From assembly GCA_029549705.1 (NCBI GenBank), contig JAKPIR010000228.1, forward strand, positions 1 to 5,851: 5,851 nucleotides of DNA, in the 5' to 3' direction. The notes under the pieces were generated by a model, which was not told the origin of the DNA, did not search any database, and saw only the letters and a list, made by a program, of their open reading frames with translations. Below are positions 1 to 5,838 of this stretch, piece after piece (the stretch's first letter is position 1; every line of letters begins with the position of its first letter). This DNA is from Pseudomonadota bacterium (lineage in GTDB: Bacteria; Pseudomonadota; Gammaproteobacteria; Burkholderiales; Methylophilaceae). The translations under genes and the position numbers were made by a program.

Positions 1-728
1 CCGTTAGATAAAAATACGCCATCCGGTTTGTAGGCGAGCGCTTCAGCGGCAGATGCTTGGGCTGGCAACACCGTTACCCTACAGCCGCGAGAAACCAGCA
101 TGCGTAAAATATTGCGCTTTACACCGTAATCATAAGCGACCACATGAAACTGCTGGGCTGGCGCCGCCGTGAACCCCTGACCCAAGGCCCATTCACCTTC
201 GGTGAATTCGTAAGGCTTTTCGCAGGTCACGACTTTTGCTAAATCCAGGCCATTCAAACCAGGGAAATCCGCAATCAACTGCTTGGCCAAGGCTAGCGCT
301 TTCGCTTCGTCTGCCTCTCCCGCGATTACCGCACCTGTTTGCGCACCCTTTTCACGTAGAATTCGAGTCAGTTTACGCGTATCAATATCGGCGATTGCGA
401 CAATATGATTGTCTGCCAAATAATCAGATAACGATTGTGTGTTTCTAAAATTGGAGTGAATTAAAGGCAAGTCACGAATAATCAAACCGCTGGCATACAC
501 GCGGCCAGATTCGATATCCTCATGATTCACACCGTAATTGCCGATGTGTGGATAAGTGAGCGTAACGATTTGTTTGGTGTAGGACGGGTCAGTTAAAATC
601 TCTTGATAACCTGTCATTGAGGTGTTGAACACCACCTCACCCACAGTTTGGCCACTTGCCCCGATTGAGGTGCCACGAAACACAGTTCCATCTGCAAGTA
701 CTAGTATGGCGGGCAGGTTTTGTGACAC
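1..728 (-). CDS. carA: Carbamoyl-phosphate synthase small subunit (CarA), C-terminal part outside the window
   Basis: CarA is the glutaminase subunit of carbamoyl-phosphate synthase. It hydrolyses glutamine and passes ammonia to CarB, feeding pyrimidine and arginine synthesis in the cytoplasm. The translation begins MSQNLPAILVLADGTVFRGT and carries the family hallmarks VFNTSMTGYQEILTDPSY (residues 33-50), YPHIGNYGVN (59-68), ASGLIIRD (79-86) and DIDTRKLTRILREKG (114-128). The second domain starts near 194 with HVVAYDYGVKRNILR. The sequence stops in GVFLSNG (237-243), so the class I glutamine amidotransferase nucleophile (usual form GICLGHQ) and His/Glu residues lie to the left of the window. 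242 full codons are present, against about 380 in typical CarA. The start is GTG, chosen because AAGGAG sits 5 nt upstream and because the N-terminus matches the family. In-frame ATGs 16 and 17 codons further upstream have no ribosome binding site. carB probably follows, but this is not visible. Identification is certain; the start is very likely. Confidence 0.97.
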   Translation of the reverse strand, partial: MSQNLPAILVLADGTVFRGTSIGASGQTVGEVVFNTSMTGYQEILTDPSYTKQIVTLTYPHIGNYGVNHEDIESGRVYASGLIIRDLPLIHSNFRNTQSLSDYLADNHIVAIADIDTRKLTRILREKGAQTGAVIAGEADEAKALALAKQLIADFPGLNGLDLAKVVTCEKPYEFTEGEWALGQGFTAAPAQQFHVVAYDYGVKRNILRMLVSRGCRVTVLPAQASAAEALAYKPDGVFLSN

Positions 729-733
729 GGCAA

Positions 734-739
734 CTCCTT
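734..739 (-). promoter_or_regulatory. Ribosome binding site that decides the GTG start of carA
   Basis: The minus strand reads AAGGAG, then TTGCC, then GTG. This is a full Shine-Dalgarno match at 5-nt spacing. It selects the GTG at 728 over in-frame ATG codons at 776 and 779, which have no purine-rich sequence in front of them. Confidence 0.85.
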
Positions 740-799
740 GTTTTACAACATTAATTAATTTTAACTTTTTGTCCATCATGAGCAGATGGCAGATATGCA

Positions 800-833
800 A
801 AACGGGAGGAGCGTGTAGAGACTCTTCCCGTTT
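800..833 (-). promoter_or_regulatory. Stem-loop in the carA leader, possible attenuator or 5' stabiliser
   Basis: In the minus-strand RNA, AAACGGGAAGAG (833-822) pairs with CTCCTCCCGTTT (811-800). This gives 11 of 12 base pairs with one A-C mismatch and a 10-nt loop. The stem is followed by one more T and then G, so the U tract is only about four long, weak for an intrinsic terminator. It lies about 6 nt after the predicted transcription start of carA, inside the leader. It could be an attenuator, a 5'-end stabilising hairpin, or a weak terminator for transcripts reading through from the upstream membrane-protein gene. I see no leader peptide that would point to classical attenuation. Confidence 0.5.
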
Positions 834-845
834 CAGAATTAACGA

Positions 846-874
846 ATTATAGCGAAAAACTAAGCGCTTATCAA
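846..874 (-). promoter_or_regulatory. Sigma70-type promoter of carA
   Basis: On the minus strand TTGATA (874-869) and TATAAT (851-846) are separated by exactly 17 nt. The -10 is a perfect consensus and the -35 matches four of six positions. The predicted start is at A840 or A839, giving a leader of about 112 nt before the GTG of carA. The -35 begins 7 nt after the stop codon of the upstream membrane-protein gene, which implies that carA is expressed separately from that gene. I could not recognise a convincing ArgR or PurR operator next to it. Confidence 0.8.
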
Positions 875-881
875 GCTGACA

Positions 882-1529
882 TTACAGGGTTTGTAGCTGC
901 TGATCATGCAGTTTTGCCAGCCAAAGTTGTGCAACTATTGCACCAATGAGCGCAATAAACATATCCCACTGCGTATCCCACACGTCGCCCTGCGTACCAA
1001 GAAACGCCTCTGCCGCTGTGCCTGAAGCCGCCGCCACCCACCACTCAATCAGTTCATAAAAAGCACTGATGCTCAAGGCAATGCTACACACGATAAAAAA
1101 TAGCCATGGCCCTTTTTTGACCACACTGTTACGTAATAAAATTTCACGCGCAATCATGGCCGGGATAAACCCCTGCGCAAAATGCCCCACTCGATCGTAA
1201 TAATTGCGGCTTAGCTCAAAAGTGTCACGCAGCCAGTTAAATGCCGGCACTTCAGCATAAGTATAGTGCCCGCCTATCATTAAAATAATGGCATGACCTA
1301 AAATTAATACGTATAACAATCGCGTGAGTGGAAACGTTTGATACGTGTAGTACAAGATTGGCAAGGCGATTAGCACTGGGGCTACCTCTAGAAACCAAGT
1401 AAAGTAATCGGACGGTGAAATAGCAGACCAAACGAACACTGCCGTTAACATAAGTAATAAAATTGTGAAAAACGGGCGGCGATTAAAAGTCATGTGATGA
1501 TTAAAGTGATGAATGTGTGAAATATGCAT
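882..1529 (-). CDS. yjdF: YjdF-type integral membrane protein (DUF2238 family)
   Basis: This 215-residue inner membrane protein belongs by recognition to the DUF2238/YjdF family, whose biochemical role is not established. Hydrophobic stretches near residues 20-37, 45-63, 70-86, 115-131, 141-160 and 187-206 suggest about six membrane helices. Conserved polar motifs sit between or beside them: GGHYTYAEVP (86-95), NYYDRVGHFAQGF (109-121), FYELIEWW (157-164) and GTQGDVWDTQWDM (178-190). The His, Asp and Glu residues in these motifs are what make the family recognisable. Length matches the roughly 200-residue family norm. The ATG overlaps the TAA of the DUF455 gene as TAATG with only a weak GGGC in front, so translation is probably coupled to that gene. 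The first 12 residues hold six histidines before Met13, which is another possible start without a ribosome binding site. Family assignment is firm; function is unknown. Confidence 0.88.
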   Translation of the reverse strand: MHISHIHHFNHHMTFNRRPFFTILLLMLTAVFVWSAISPSDYFTWFLEVAPVLIALPILYYTYQTFPLTRLLYVLILGHAIILMIGGHYTYAEVPAFNWLRDTFELSRNYYDRVGHFAQGFIPAMIAREILLRNSVVKKGPWLFFIVCSIALSISAFYELIEWWVAAASGTAAEAFLGTQGDVWDTQWDMFIALIGAIVAQLWLAKLHDQQLQTL

Positions 1530-2320
1530 TAGCCCAGCAATGCCAATTCAGCCTCGCTAAACCCTGCCAGCCGACGCGCTTCAAGGTTAAAAGGTCCGCG
1601 TAGTTTGGGTGCCTTGTATTGCTGGCAAAGCGCTTCAAACGTTGCAATCGGTGGCAAATCACGCGCCACGCACAGCCAGTTAAACCAATGGTTACCAATG
1701 GCCACATGGCCAATTTCATCGCGCAGAATAATATCGAGTATTTCCGCAACAGCCGTATCGCCAATTTGTGCAAATTTATTGCGTAATGGTACTGAAGCAT
1801 CCAGCCCGCGCGCTTCCATGGTGCGCGGCACCAAGGCCATGCGTGCCAGCACGTCTTCATTGGTACGCTCGGCCATCTCCCATAAGCTATTATGCCCGCT
1901 AAAATCACCATACTGATAGCCGATTTGCTGCAAATGCGTCTGCAATAAATGAAAGTGATAAGCCTCTTCGGCGGCGACCTTTAACCAATCAGCATAGTAG
2001 GCTTTTGGCATGTCGGCAAAGCGCCAAACGGCATCAAGCGCCAAGTTGATAGCATTAAATTCAATATGCGCAATGGCGTGAATCAGCGCCGCGCGGCCCT
2101 CAATCGTGCGCATTGAACGCTTTTCAACTTCTAACGGTGAAACTAAAACGGGGCTGGCTGGCCGACCTGGAATTTCATCTCTCGCAGTGAGTTGAGCGGC
2201 CACATCCAAGTGCAACTGACCTGACAGCCAGGCTTGATTGAGCGCACCCACGCCAGCGGCTTTATCTGCCACATGGTTGCAACCAAGCCAATGTAAGGCA
2301 CTTTGTCGGAGTTCGTTCAT
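1529..2320 (-). CDS. DUF455 family ferritin-like protein
   Basis: A soluble, mainly helical protein of 263 residues recognised as the DUF455 ferritin-like family. Members are thought to form a four-helix bundle with a di-metal site; a specific reaction is not established. Candidate metal ligands fall in the expected spacing: HIE at 85-87, EEAYHFH at 118-124, E169 in RTMEARG, and RDEIGHV at 200-206 (E202, H205). The segment RDEIPGRPASP (47-57) before the helical core is also typical. The start is ATG at 2320, with AGG 6 nt upstream (ATAGGTTAACC). A TTG eight codons earlier lies inside a palindrome and was rejected. The gene follows the lipoprotein gene after 48 nt and overlaps the membrane-protein gene by one base, so it is probably the middle gene of a three-gene unit. 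No lipid or signal sequence is present, so it should be cytoplasmic. Family confident, role unknown. Confidence 0.87.
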   Translation of the reverse strand: MNELRQSALHWLGCNHVADKAAGVGALNQAWLSGQLHLDVAAQLTARDEIPGRPASPVLVSPLEVEKRSMRTIEGRAALIHAIAHIEFNAINLALDAVWRFADMPKAYYADWLKVAAEEAYHFHLLQTHLQQIGYQYGDFSGHNSLWEMAERTNEDVLARMALVPRTMEARGLDASVPLRNKFAQIGDTAVAEILDIILRDEIGHVAIGNHWFNWLCVARDLPPIATFEALCQQYKAPKLRGPFNLEARRLAGFSEAELALLG

Positions 2321-2331
2321 GGTTAACCTAT

Positions 2332-2361
2332 TGTAGAAGCGCAATAAATTACGCTTCTACA
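2332..2361. repeat. REP-like palindrome with GTAG heads between two genes
   Basis: The arms TGTAGAAGCG (2332-2341) and CGCTTCTACA (2352-2361) are perfect inverted repeats of 10 bp. As minus-strand RNA the stem extends to 13 pairs through one G-U and two A-U pairs, leaving a UUUA loop. Neither side has a T tract, so it is not a standard intrinsic terminator. The shape (GTAG head, GAAGCG stem, small AT loop, placed in a gap of 48 nt) resembles dispersed extragenic palindromes of the REP type. Only one copy is visible here, so the repetitive nature is inferred. It may also stabilise the mRNA end of the upstream lipoprotein gene. Confidence 0.6.
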
Positions 2362-2368
2362 CAAACCC

Positions 2369-3292
2369 TTATTTCAACGGAATAAAATCGAGCTCACCGG
2401 CCTTCATATCCGGCACCATCAAATAATGCTCATCTTTGGTGATGGCAATATCCGCCGCGGCTTGGTAACCGCTTTTCATTTCCGTGACATCCCCTTTGTT
2501 GTTCACGCTAAACACTTTGCCTGATTTCCAATCACTCACGTACATCATGCCGTTGGAGTGATGCACCAAACCATCGCCGCCGCCAAATCCTTCTGCAAGG
2601 TCGGTCAATACCTTGGTTTTTTGGTTAAGGCTATACAAAATACCAGAGGTAAAATCCACCACCAGCAGCACTTCGCCGGTATCATCCGCCAGCAAGCCAT
2701 TGGGCGCTTTAATGCGCGCGTCTTGCGTGTTGCTCAACAACAAACTCACCTGGCCTTGTGGATTGATTTTAAAAATTGCACCGCCCAAGCCCGTATTGAA
2801 CAAATCGCCACTGTCGCTCACATATAAATTGCCTTGCGGGTCGGCTTCTAAGTCATTTAAAAAATAAGGCGAGCCGTGCAACGCGCCTGAAAAAGCTTCT
2901 GCCGCCGCAAACACGCTAGATTTTCCATCGGCGCTAATCTTTAACACGCGATGATTATCTGCCACATACAAATCCGCACCAATCACTGCCAAGCCTTTCG
3001 GGTCATCTAAACCGCTGGCATACACTGAAGTCTTGCCCTGAGCGTCAATCAGTGTGATTTTTCCATCCCCCGCCTTGCCAAATTCACCAATTTCAGACAC
3101 AAAAATTCGGCCATCTTTGGCCTGCACTACAGATTCAGGTGTTTTTAGACCGGTGATTTTTTGCCGCGCTATGGATGCATTTTGTGGCGCTTTAACCTCT
3201 TTTGTGCAACCTGTGCCAAACGCAGCAAGAAGCACTGCTGACAACAGCGTAACTTTAAAAAATGGTACTTTAGTGCATATTTTAGTTTGCAT
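2369..3292 (-). CDS. SMP-30/gluconolactonase-like beta-propeller lipoprotein
   Basis: A 307-residue exported protein. Residues 1-28 form a signal peptide (KVPFFK, then a hydrophobic run LLSAVLLAAFG) ending in GTGC. Cys29 is probably lipidated, although the lipobox lacks the usual Leu at -3. The rest looks like a six-bladed propeller with repeated blade signatures such as GRIFVSEIG (61-69), ADLYVADNHRVLKIS (106-120), GNLYVSDSGD (154-163) and GMMYVSDWKSGKVFSV (248-263). Residues in the places of the SMP-30 metal ligands are E53 (TPESVV), N146 (FLNDLEAD), N198 (KAPNGL) and D240 (GGGDG), so a lactonase-like or ligand-binding activity is possible but unproven; an NHL-type scaffold protein is the alternative. 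The start is ATG at 3292 with AAAGGG 5 nt upstream; the frame stays open about 31 codons further up without a better start. It is probably first in a unit with the DUF455 and YjdF-type genes. Confidence 0.85.
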   Translation of the reverse strand: MQTKICTKVPFFKVTLLSAVLLAAFGTGCTKEVKAPQNASIARQKITGLKTPESVVQAKDGRIFVSEIGEFGKAGDGKITLIDAQGKTSVYASGLDDPKGLAVIGADLYVADNHRVLKISADGKSSVFAAAEAFSGALHGSPYFLNDLEADPQGNLYVSDSGDLFNTGLGGAIFKINPQGQVSLLLSNTQDARIKAPNGLLADDTGEVLLVVDFTSGILYSLNQKTKVLTDLAEGFGGGDGLVHHSNGMMYVSDWKSGKVFSVNNKGDVTEMKSGYQAAADIAITKDEHYLMVPDMKAGELDFIPLK

Positions 3293-3361
3293 GGTGGCCC
3301 TTTCAAATTTAAAACAAATCGCGCAAGAACTTTGCATTATCTTACTCGTATTCCCACTAAA

Positions 3362-3391
3362 ACGATATGATTTTTTTTGCCACAATATCGT
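3362..3391. promoter_or_regulatory. Inverted repeat upstream of the lipoprotein gene, possible operator
   Basis: The arms ACGATAT (3362-3368) and ATATCGT (3385-3391) are perfect inverted repeats separated by 16 nt that include a run of eight T's on the plus strand. A plausible -10 (GATAAT on the minus strand, 3341-3336) lies just downstream, but its -35 position (3364-3359, CGTTTT) is poor and touches the repeat. That layout would suit an activator or repressor site. With 7-bp arms in AT-rich DNA, chance is a real alternative. Confidence 0.3.
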
Positions 3392-3392
3392 G

Positions 3393-3421
3393 AAAAAACG
3401 GCATTAAACAGCCTGTTTTTT
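3393..3421. terminator. Bidirectional intrinsic terminator downstream of recJ
   Basis: The plus strand reads six A's and CGGC (3393-3402), an 8-nt loop, then GCC, a bulged T, G and six T's (3411-3421). The A and T runs pair, so both strands give a short GC-core hairpin followed by a U tract. In the minus direction it lies 75 nt beyond the recJ stop codon and would separate recJ from the lipoprotein gene. The GC core is only four pairs with one bulge, so efficiency may be moderate. Confidence 0.6.
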
Positions 3422-3446
3422 GTACGAGAAAATTTTTCTGCCCTGC

Positions 3447-3467
3447 AAGCCTTTATTTACAAGGCTT
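3447..3467. other. Small hairpin in the 3' region after recJ
   Basis: AAGCCTT (3447-3453) and AAGGCTT (3461-3467) form a perfect 7-bp stem with a 7-nt loop, 28 nt beyond the recJ stop codon. No T tract follows on either strand, so it is more likely a 3'-end processing or stabilising hairpin than a terminator. Apart from the terminator and inverted repeat described separately, nothing else stands out in the gap 3293-3495. Confidence 0.35.
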
Positions 3468-3495
3468 CCAGAGCATCGAAAAAGGTTGGGGTGAA

Positions 3496-5202
3496 TTATT
3501 GTGTAAAAATTGGTTTTTCACACGTCGCAAATTTTAAATTTAATTGCACTTTTTGTGCGCCGTTATAACGATTAGTTTGCAATTGATAGGCCGCAAAAAT
3601 CGGGCCTTCAAACATGTCGGCATGGTTAAAATAAATAGCATCTATAGTGGCGCCGTCTTTTTTTAAAGTGAGCTTGAGGTGTTTTTCACTCAGCACGCGT
3701 TGACTTAGCACTTCAAAGGTATCAAAAAACAGCGGCGGCGCAAAGCCTTGCCCCCACACCTGATTTTCAAGCGCTTGTGCGGTTTCAAATGTCATCACAT
3801 CGGGGGATAAATTGCCATCGACTTCTAGCACTGACGCTAAATCTGCCTCGTTGATTAAACTTCTCACCACCGCTTCAAAGCCATGTTTAAATTGTTCAAA
3901 GTCTGCAAGTTTGATGGTTAACCCTGCCGCCATGGCATGGCCGCCAAATTTTAATATTAAATCGGGCTGATGTTTGGCGAGTAAATCCAAAGCATCGCGC
4001 AAATGCAGCCCGGCAATTGAGCGGCCCGAACCTTTCAGCAGGCCCTCGCCTGCATCGGCAAAAGCAATGACAGGCCGATGATGGCGCTCTTTGATGCGCG
4101 ATGCCAAAATGCCAATCACGCCCTGATGCCAATCATTCTGATAAATGCTGATGCTGAATTGATTTTCAACCGCAATATCATCCAAAGAGAGTTGTGCACC
4201 TTCTTGCATGTCGGCCTCAATGCTGCGGCGCTGCAGGTTAAGCGTATGCAGCTGCTGGGCGGTTGTGGCAGCCTCTGCTTCATTTTCGGCCAACAAACAT
4301 TGAATGCCTAAGCGCATATCATCCAGCCGACCCGCCGCATTGAGCCTTGGACCCACATAAAAGCCTAAATCCTGCGCGTTCACTTGTGCCAGTTCGCGGC
4401 CGCTTACGCGCAACAATGCTTGTATGCCCAGCGAACACGCGCCTGCGCGAATTCTACGCAAACCCTGCTCCACCAGAATGCGGTTGTTATCATCTAATTT
4501 CACTAAATCTGCCACCGTGCCGAGTGCGACTAAATCAAGCAATTCGGTTAGATTGGGTTCGGGCGTTAACGCAAAAGCACCGCGCGTACGTAATTCTGCA
4601 CGTAACGCGAGCAAGCCATAGAACATCACCCCCACACCGGCCAAGTGCTTGCTCGGAAAATCACAGCCATGCTGATTCGGGTTAATAATACAGGCGGCCT
4701 GCGGCGTAATTTGGCCGGGCAAGTGATGGTCGGTAATCAGCACTTGTATGCCCAGCGCATTGGCCGCCGCCACGCCCTCTACACTGGCGATGCCATTATC
4801 TACCGTGATGATGACATCGGGCTTTTGCCGGGCCGCAAGCGCCACAATTTCGGGGGTGAGACCGTAGCCGTATTCAAAACGATTAGGCACTAAAAAATCC
4901 ACATAGGCACCAAAGGCGCGTAAGCCTTTGACGGCAACAGCGGTGGCGGTGGCGCCATCGGCATCATAATCGCCAATCACCAAGAGTTTTTTCTGTTGCG
5001 CAATAGCATCGGCCAGCAATGTGGCCATCGCAGAATTATTGGTGAGTAACGCGGGCGGTATTATTTGCCCTAACGAAGTTTCAAGCGCAGCTTTATTGGT
5101 AACACCGCGTGCCGCATATAGCCGCGCCGAAAACGGGTTGACCCCTTCTGCAACCAGTTTGCTGACGATGCTTTCATCAAAAGTGCGTAGTTTGATTCGC
5201 AT
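3496..5202 (-). CDS. recJ: Single-stranded-DNA-specific exonuclease RecJ
   Basis: RecJ degrades single-stranded DNA 5' to 3' and acts in RecF-pathway recombination, base excision repair and mismatch repair in the cytoplasm. The 568 residues match the family length (about 570). The DHH phosphoesterase domain shows every metal-binding motif: DYDADG (78-83), VDNG (134-137), DHH (158-160, in ITDHHLPG), and GTVADLV (228-234). GPRLNAAGRLDD (284-295) follows. The DHHA1 domain contains WHQGVIGILASRIKE (358-372), GSGRS (391-395) and GGHAMAAGL (420-428). The last 110 or so residues correspond to the C-terminal OB-fold that binds DNA. No catalytic residue is missing, so the enzyme should be active. The ATG start gives the standard RecJ N-terminus, but the Shine-Dalgarno sequence is poor. 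It lies 10 nt after the stop of the RpfE-like gene, suggesting co-transcription and possibly coupled translation. In many betaproteobacteria recJ is followed by prfB and lysS; here it is not. Confidence 0.97.
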   Translation of the reverse strand: MRIKLRTFDESIVSKLVAEGVNPFSARLYAARGVTNKAALETSLGQIIPPALLTNNSAMATLLADAIAQQKKLLVIGDYDADGATATAVAVKGLRAFGAYVDFLVPNRFEYGYGLTPEIVALAARQKPDVIITVDNGIASVEGVAAANALGIQVLITDHHLPGQITPQAACIINPNQHGCDFPSKHLAGVGVMFYGLLALRAELRTRGAFALTPEPNLTELLDLVALGTVADLVKLDDNNRILVEQGLRRIRAGACSLGIQALLRVSGRELAQVNAQDLGFYVGPRLNAAGRLDDMRLGIQCLLAENEAEAATTAQQLHTLNLQRRSIEADMQEGAQLSLDDIAVENQFSISIYQNDWHQGVIGILASRIKERHHRPVIAFADAGEGLLKGSGRSIAGLHLRDALDLLAKHQPDLILKFGGHAMAAGLTIKLADFEQFKHGFEAVVRSLINEADLASVLEVDGNLSPDVMTFETAQALENQVWGQGFAPPLFFDTFEVLSQRVLSEKHLKLTLKKDGATIDAIYFNHADMFEGPIFAAYQLQTNRYNGAQKVQLNLKFATCEKPIFTQ

Positions 5203-5212
5203 ATTGTTACGC

Positions 5213-5740
5213 TTAATTTCTCAATGGCGTTAATTGGCCGCCGCCATAGCACCAAATGCTATTCATGGCTGGCTGACGGCGCATTTCACGCGCTTGATTG
5301 ACAGGATGCTCAAACAACAGCATTTGCATTTCATTAATAAACTGCGCCCAGCGCATCGCCCCTTCGCCCGTGGGCATATAGGCATGAATGTCTTGATTTA
5401 GCACACGCTCAGGGCTGAATGTTTGAATCTGCGGGGAATGCGCCAACCTTAAAAACCAAAGGTTTTCGTGCCAAAAAAACTGCATGCCATCGGCACCAAA
5501 ATGTCCATTTAACAAGGCGGTGAGGGCATCTGCTTCATGCTGCGCTAAAGGCAAAGGTACGGGAGTGGCTAAACTGAAGGTGTCGCGCTGCAACACCAAA
5601 TGCACAGGGGCCGCAAAAAACCAATAGGCATCGGCAGGATGATTGCCCAAGCGTTGCCAGGCTACCGCTGCATTCAGCTTTGTTTGCGTTAAAAATAGTC
5701 GCCTAAAAAAATCAACGCCTTGCTGCAAAAAGGGATTCAT
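5213..5740 (-). CDS. Short RpfE-like protein ('phosphoglycerate mutase' family of betaproteobacteria)
   Basis: This protein of 175 residues resembles a family often found directly upstream of recJ in beta- and gammaproteobacteria and annotated as RpfE-type regulatory protein or cofactor-independent phosphoglycerate mutase. Its function is unproven. Visible family blocks are DAYWFFAAPVHLVLQRD (37-53), ALLNGHF (75-81), RWAQFINEMQMLLFEHPVN (130-148) and NSIWCYGGGQL (160-170). From memory, relatives run to about 300 residues, with a longer N-terminus and sequence after the GGG motif. Here an in-frame TAA lies four codons before the possible TTG start at 5746, and the C-terminus ends five residues after GGGQL, so both ends appear reduced. 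The chosen start is ATG at 5740; no Shine-Dalgarno sequence precedes it. No enzyme active site for phosphoglycerate mutase can be seen. It may be a natural compact version or a decayed gene. The core motifs and open frame argue for a functional gene. Confidence 0.7.
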   Translation of the reverse strand: MNPFLQQGVDFFRRLFLTQTKLNAAVAWQRLGNHPADAYWFFAAPVHLVLQRDTFSLATPVPLPLAQHEADALTALLNGHFGADGMQFFWHENLWFLRLAHSPQIQTFSPERVLNQDIHAYMPTGEGAMRWAQFINEMQMLLFEHPVNQAREMRRQPAMNSIWCYGGGQLTPLRN

Positions 5741-5746
5741 CCGCAA

Positions 5747-5755
5747 ATTTTAACA
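5747..5755 (-). promoter_or_regulatory. Extended -10 promoter, possibly giving a leaderless mRNA
   Basis: The minus strand reads TGT followed by TAAAAT (5752-5747), matching the extended -10 form TGnTATAAT with one difference. The -35 position (5775-5770, CAAGGC) is poor, as is common for extended -10 promoters. The A of the ATG at 5740 is 7 nt after the hexamer, which is where transcription would be expected to begin, so the RpfE-like/recJ mRNA may have no leader. This agrees with the absence of a Shine-Dalgarno sequence. Confidence 0.4.
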
Positions 5756-5807
5756 TCATTCAATCTTTGGCCTTGCACGAAATGCGCCGGCTTTGTTTGT
5801 ATGACAT

Positions 5808-5838
5808 AAAAAAACCAGCCGCGTAATCACGCGGCTGG
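5808..5838 (-). terminator. Intrinsic terminator of a gene beyond the right edge
   Basis: In the minus-strand RNA, CCAGCCGCG (5838-5830) pairs perfectly with CGCGGCTGG (5823-5815). One further A-U pair closes a 4-nt loop, and seven T's (5814-5808) follow. This is a textbook strong terminator for minus-strand transcription, so another minus-strand gene must end just right of the window. It separates that gene from the RpfE-like/recJ unit, which therefore needs its own promoter between 5741 and 5807. Confidence 0.92.

Noticed and set aside
1501..1911. Minus-strand open frame of 136 codons
   Set aside because: It is a frame shadow of the DUF455 gene; its composition (many Trp and Arg, no motif) is not protein-like.
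1605..1916. Plus-strand open frame of 103 codons
   Set aside because: It lies fully antisense to the DUF455 gene, whose motifs are conserved; the translation has no recognisable domain.
2321..2344. Upstream TTG start adding eight residues to the DUF455 protein
   Set aside because: The TTG lies inside the palindrome arm and has no ribosome binding site; ATG at 2320 has AGG at good spacing.
3293..3385. N-terminal extension of the lipoprotein by 31 residues
   Set aside because: It would place a charged, cysteine-rich segment before the signal peptide and bypass the AAAGGG-ATG start.
3054..3407. Plus-strand open frame of 117 codons reaching into the gap after recJ
   Set aside because: Mostly antisense to the lipoprotein gene, with no ribosome binding site or recognisable product.
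3428..3438. AT-rich palindrome (GAAAATTTTTC-like) as an operator
   Set aside because: Short and made only of A/T runs; expected by chance in this AT-rich gap.
4347..4685. Plus-strand open frame of 112 codons
   Set aside because: Antisense to the catalytic part of recJ, where codon-level conservation of RecJ motifs explains the sequence.
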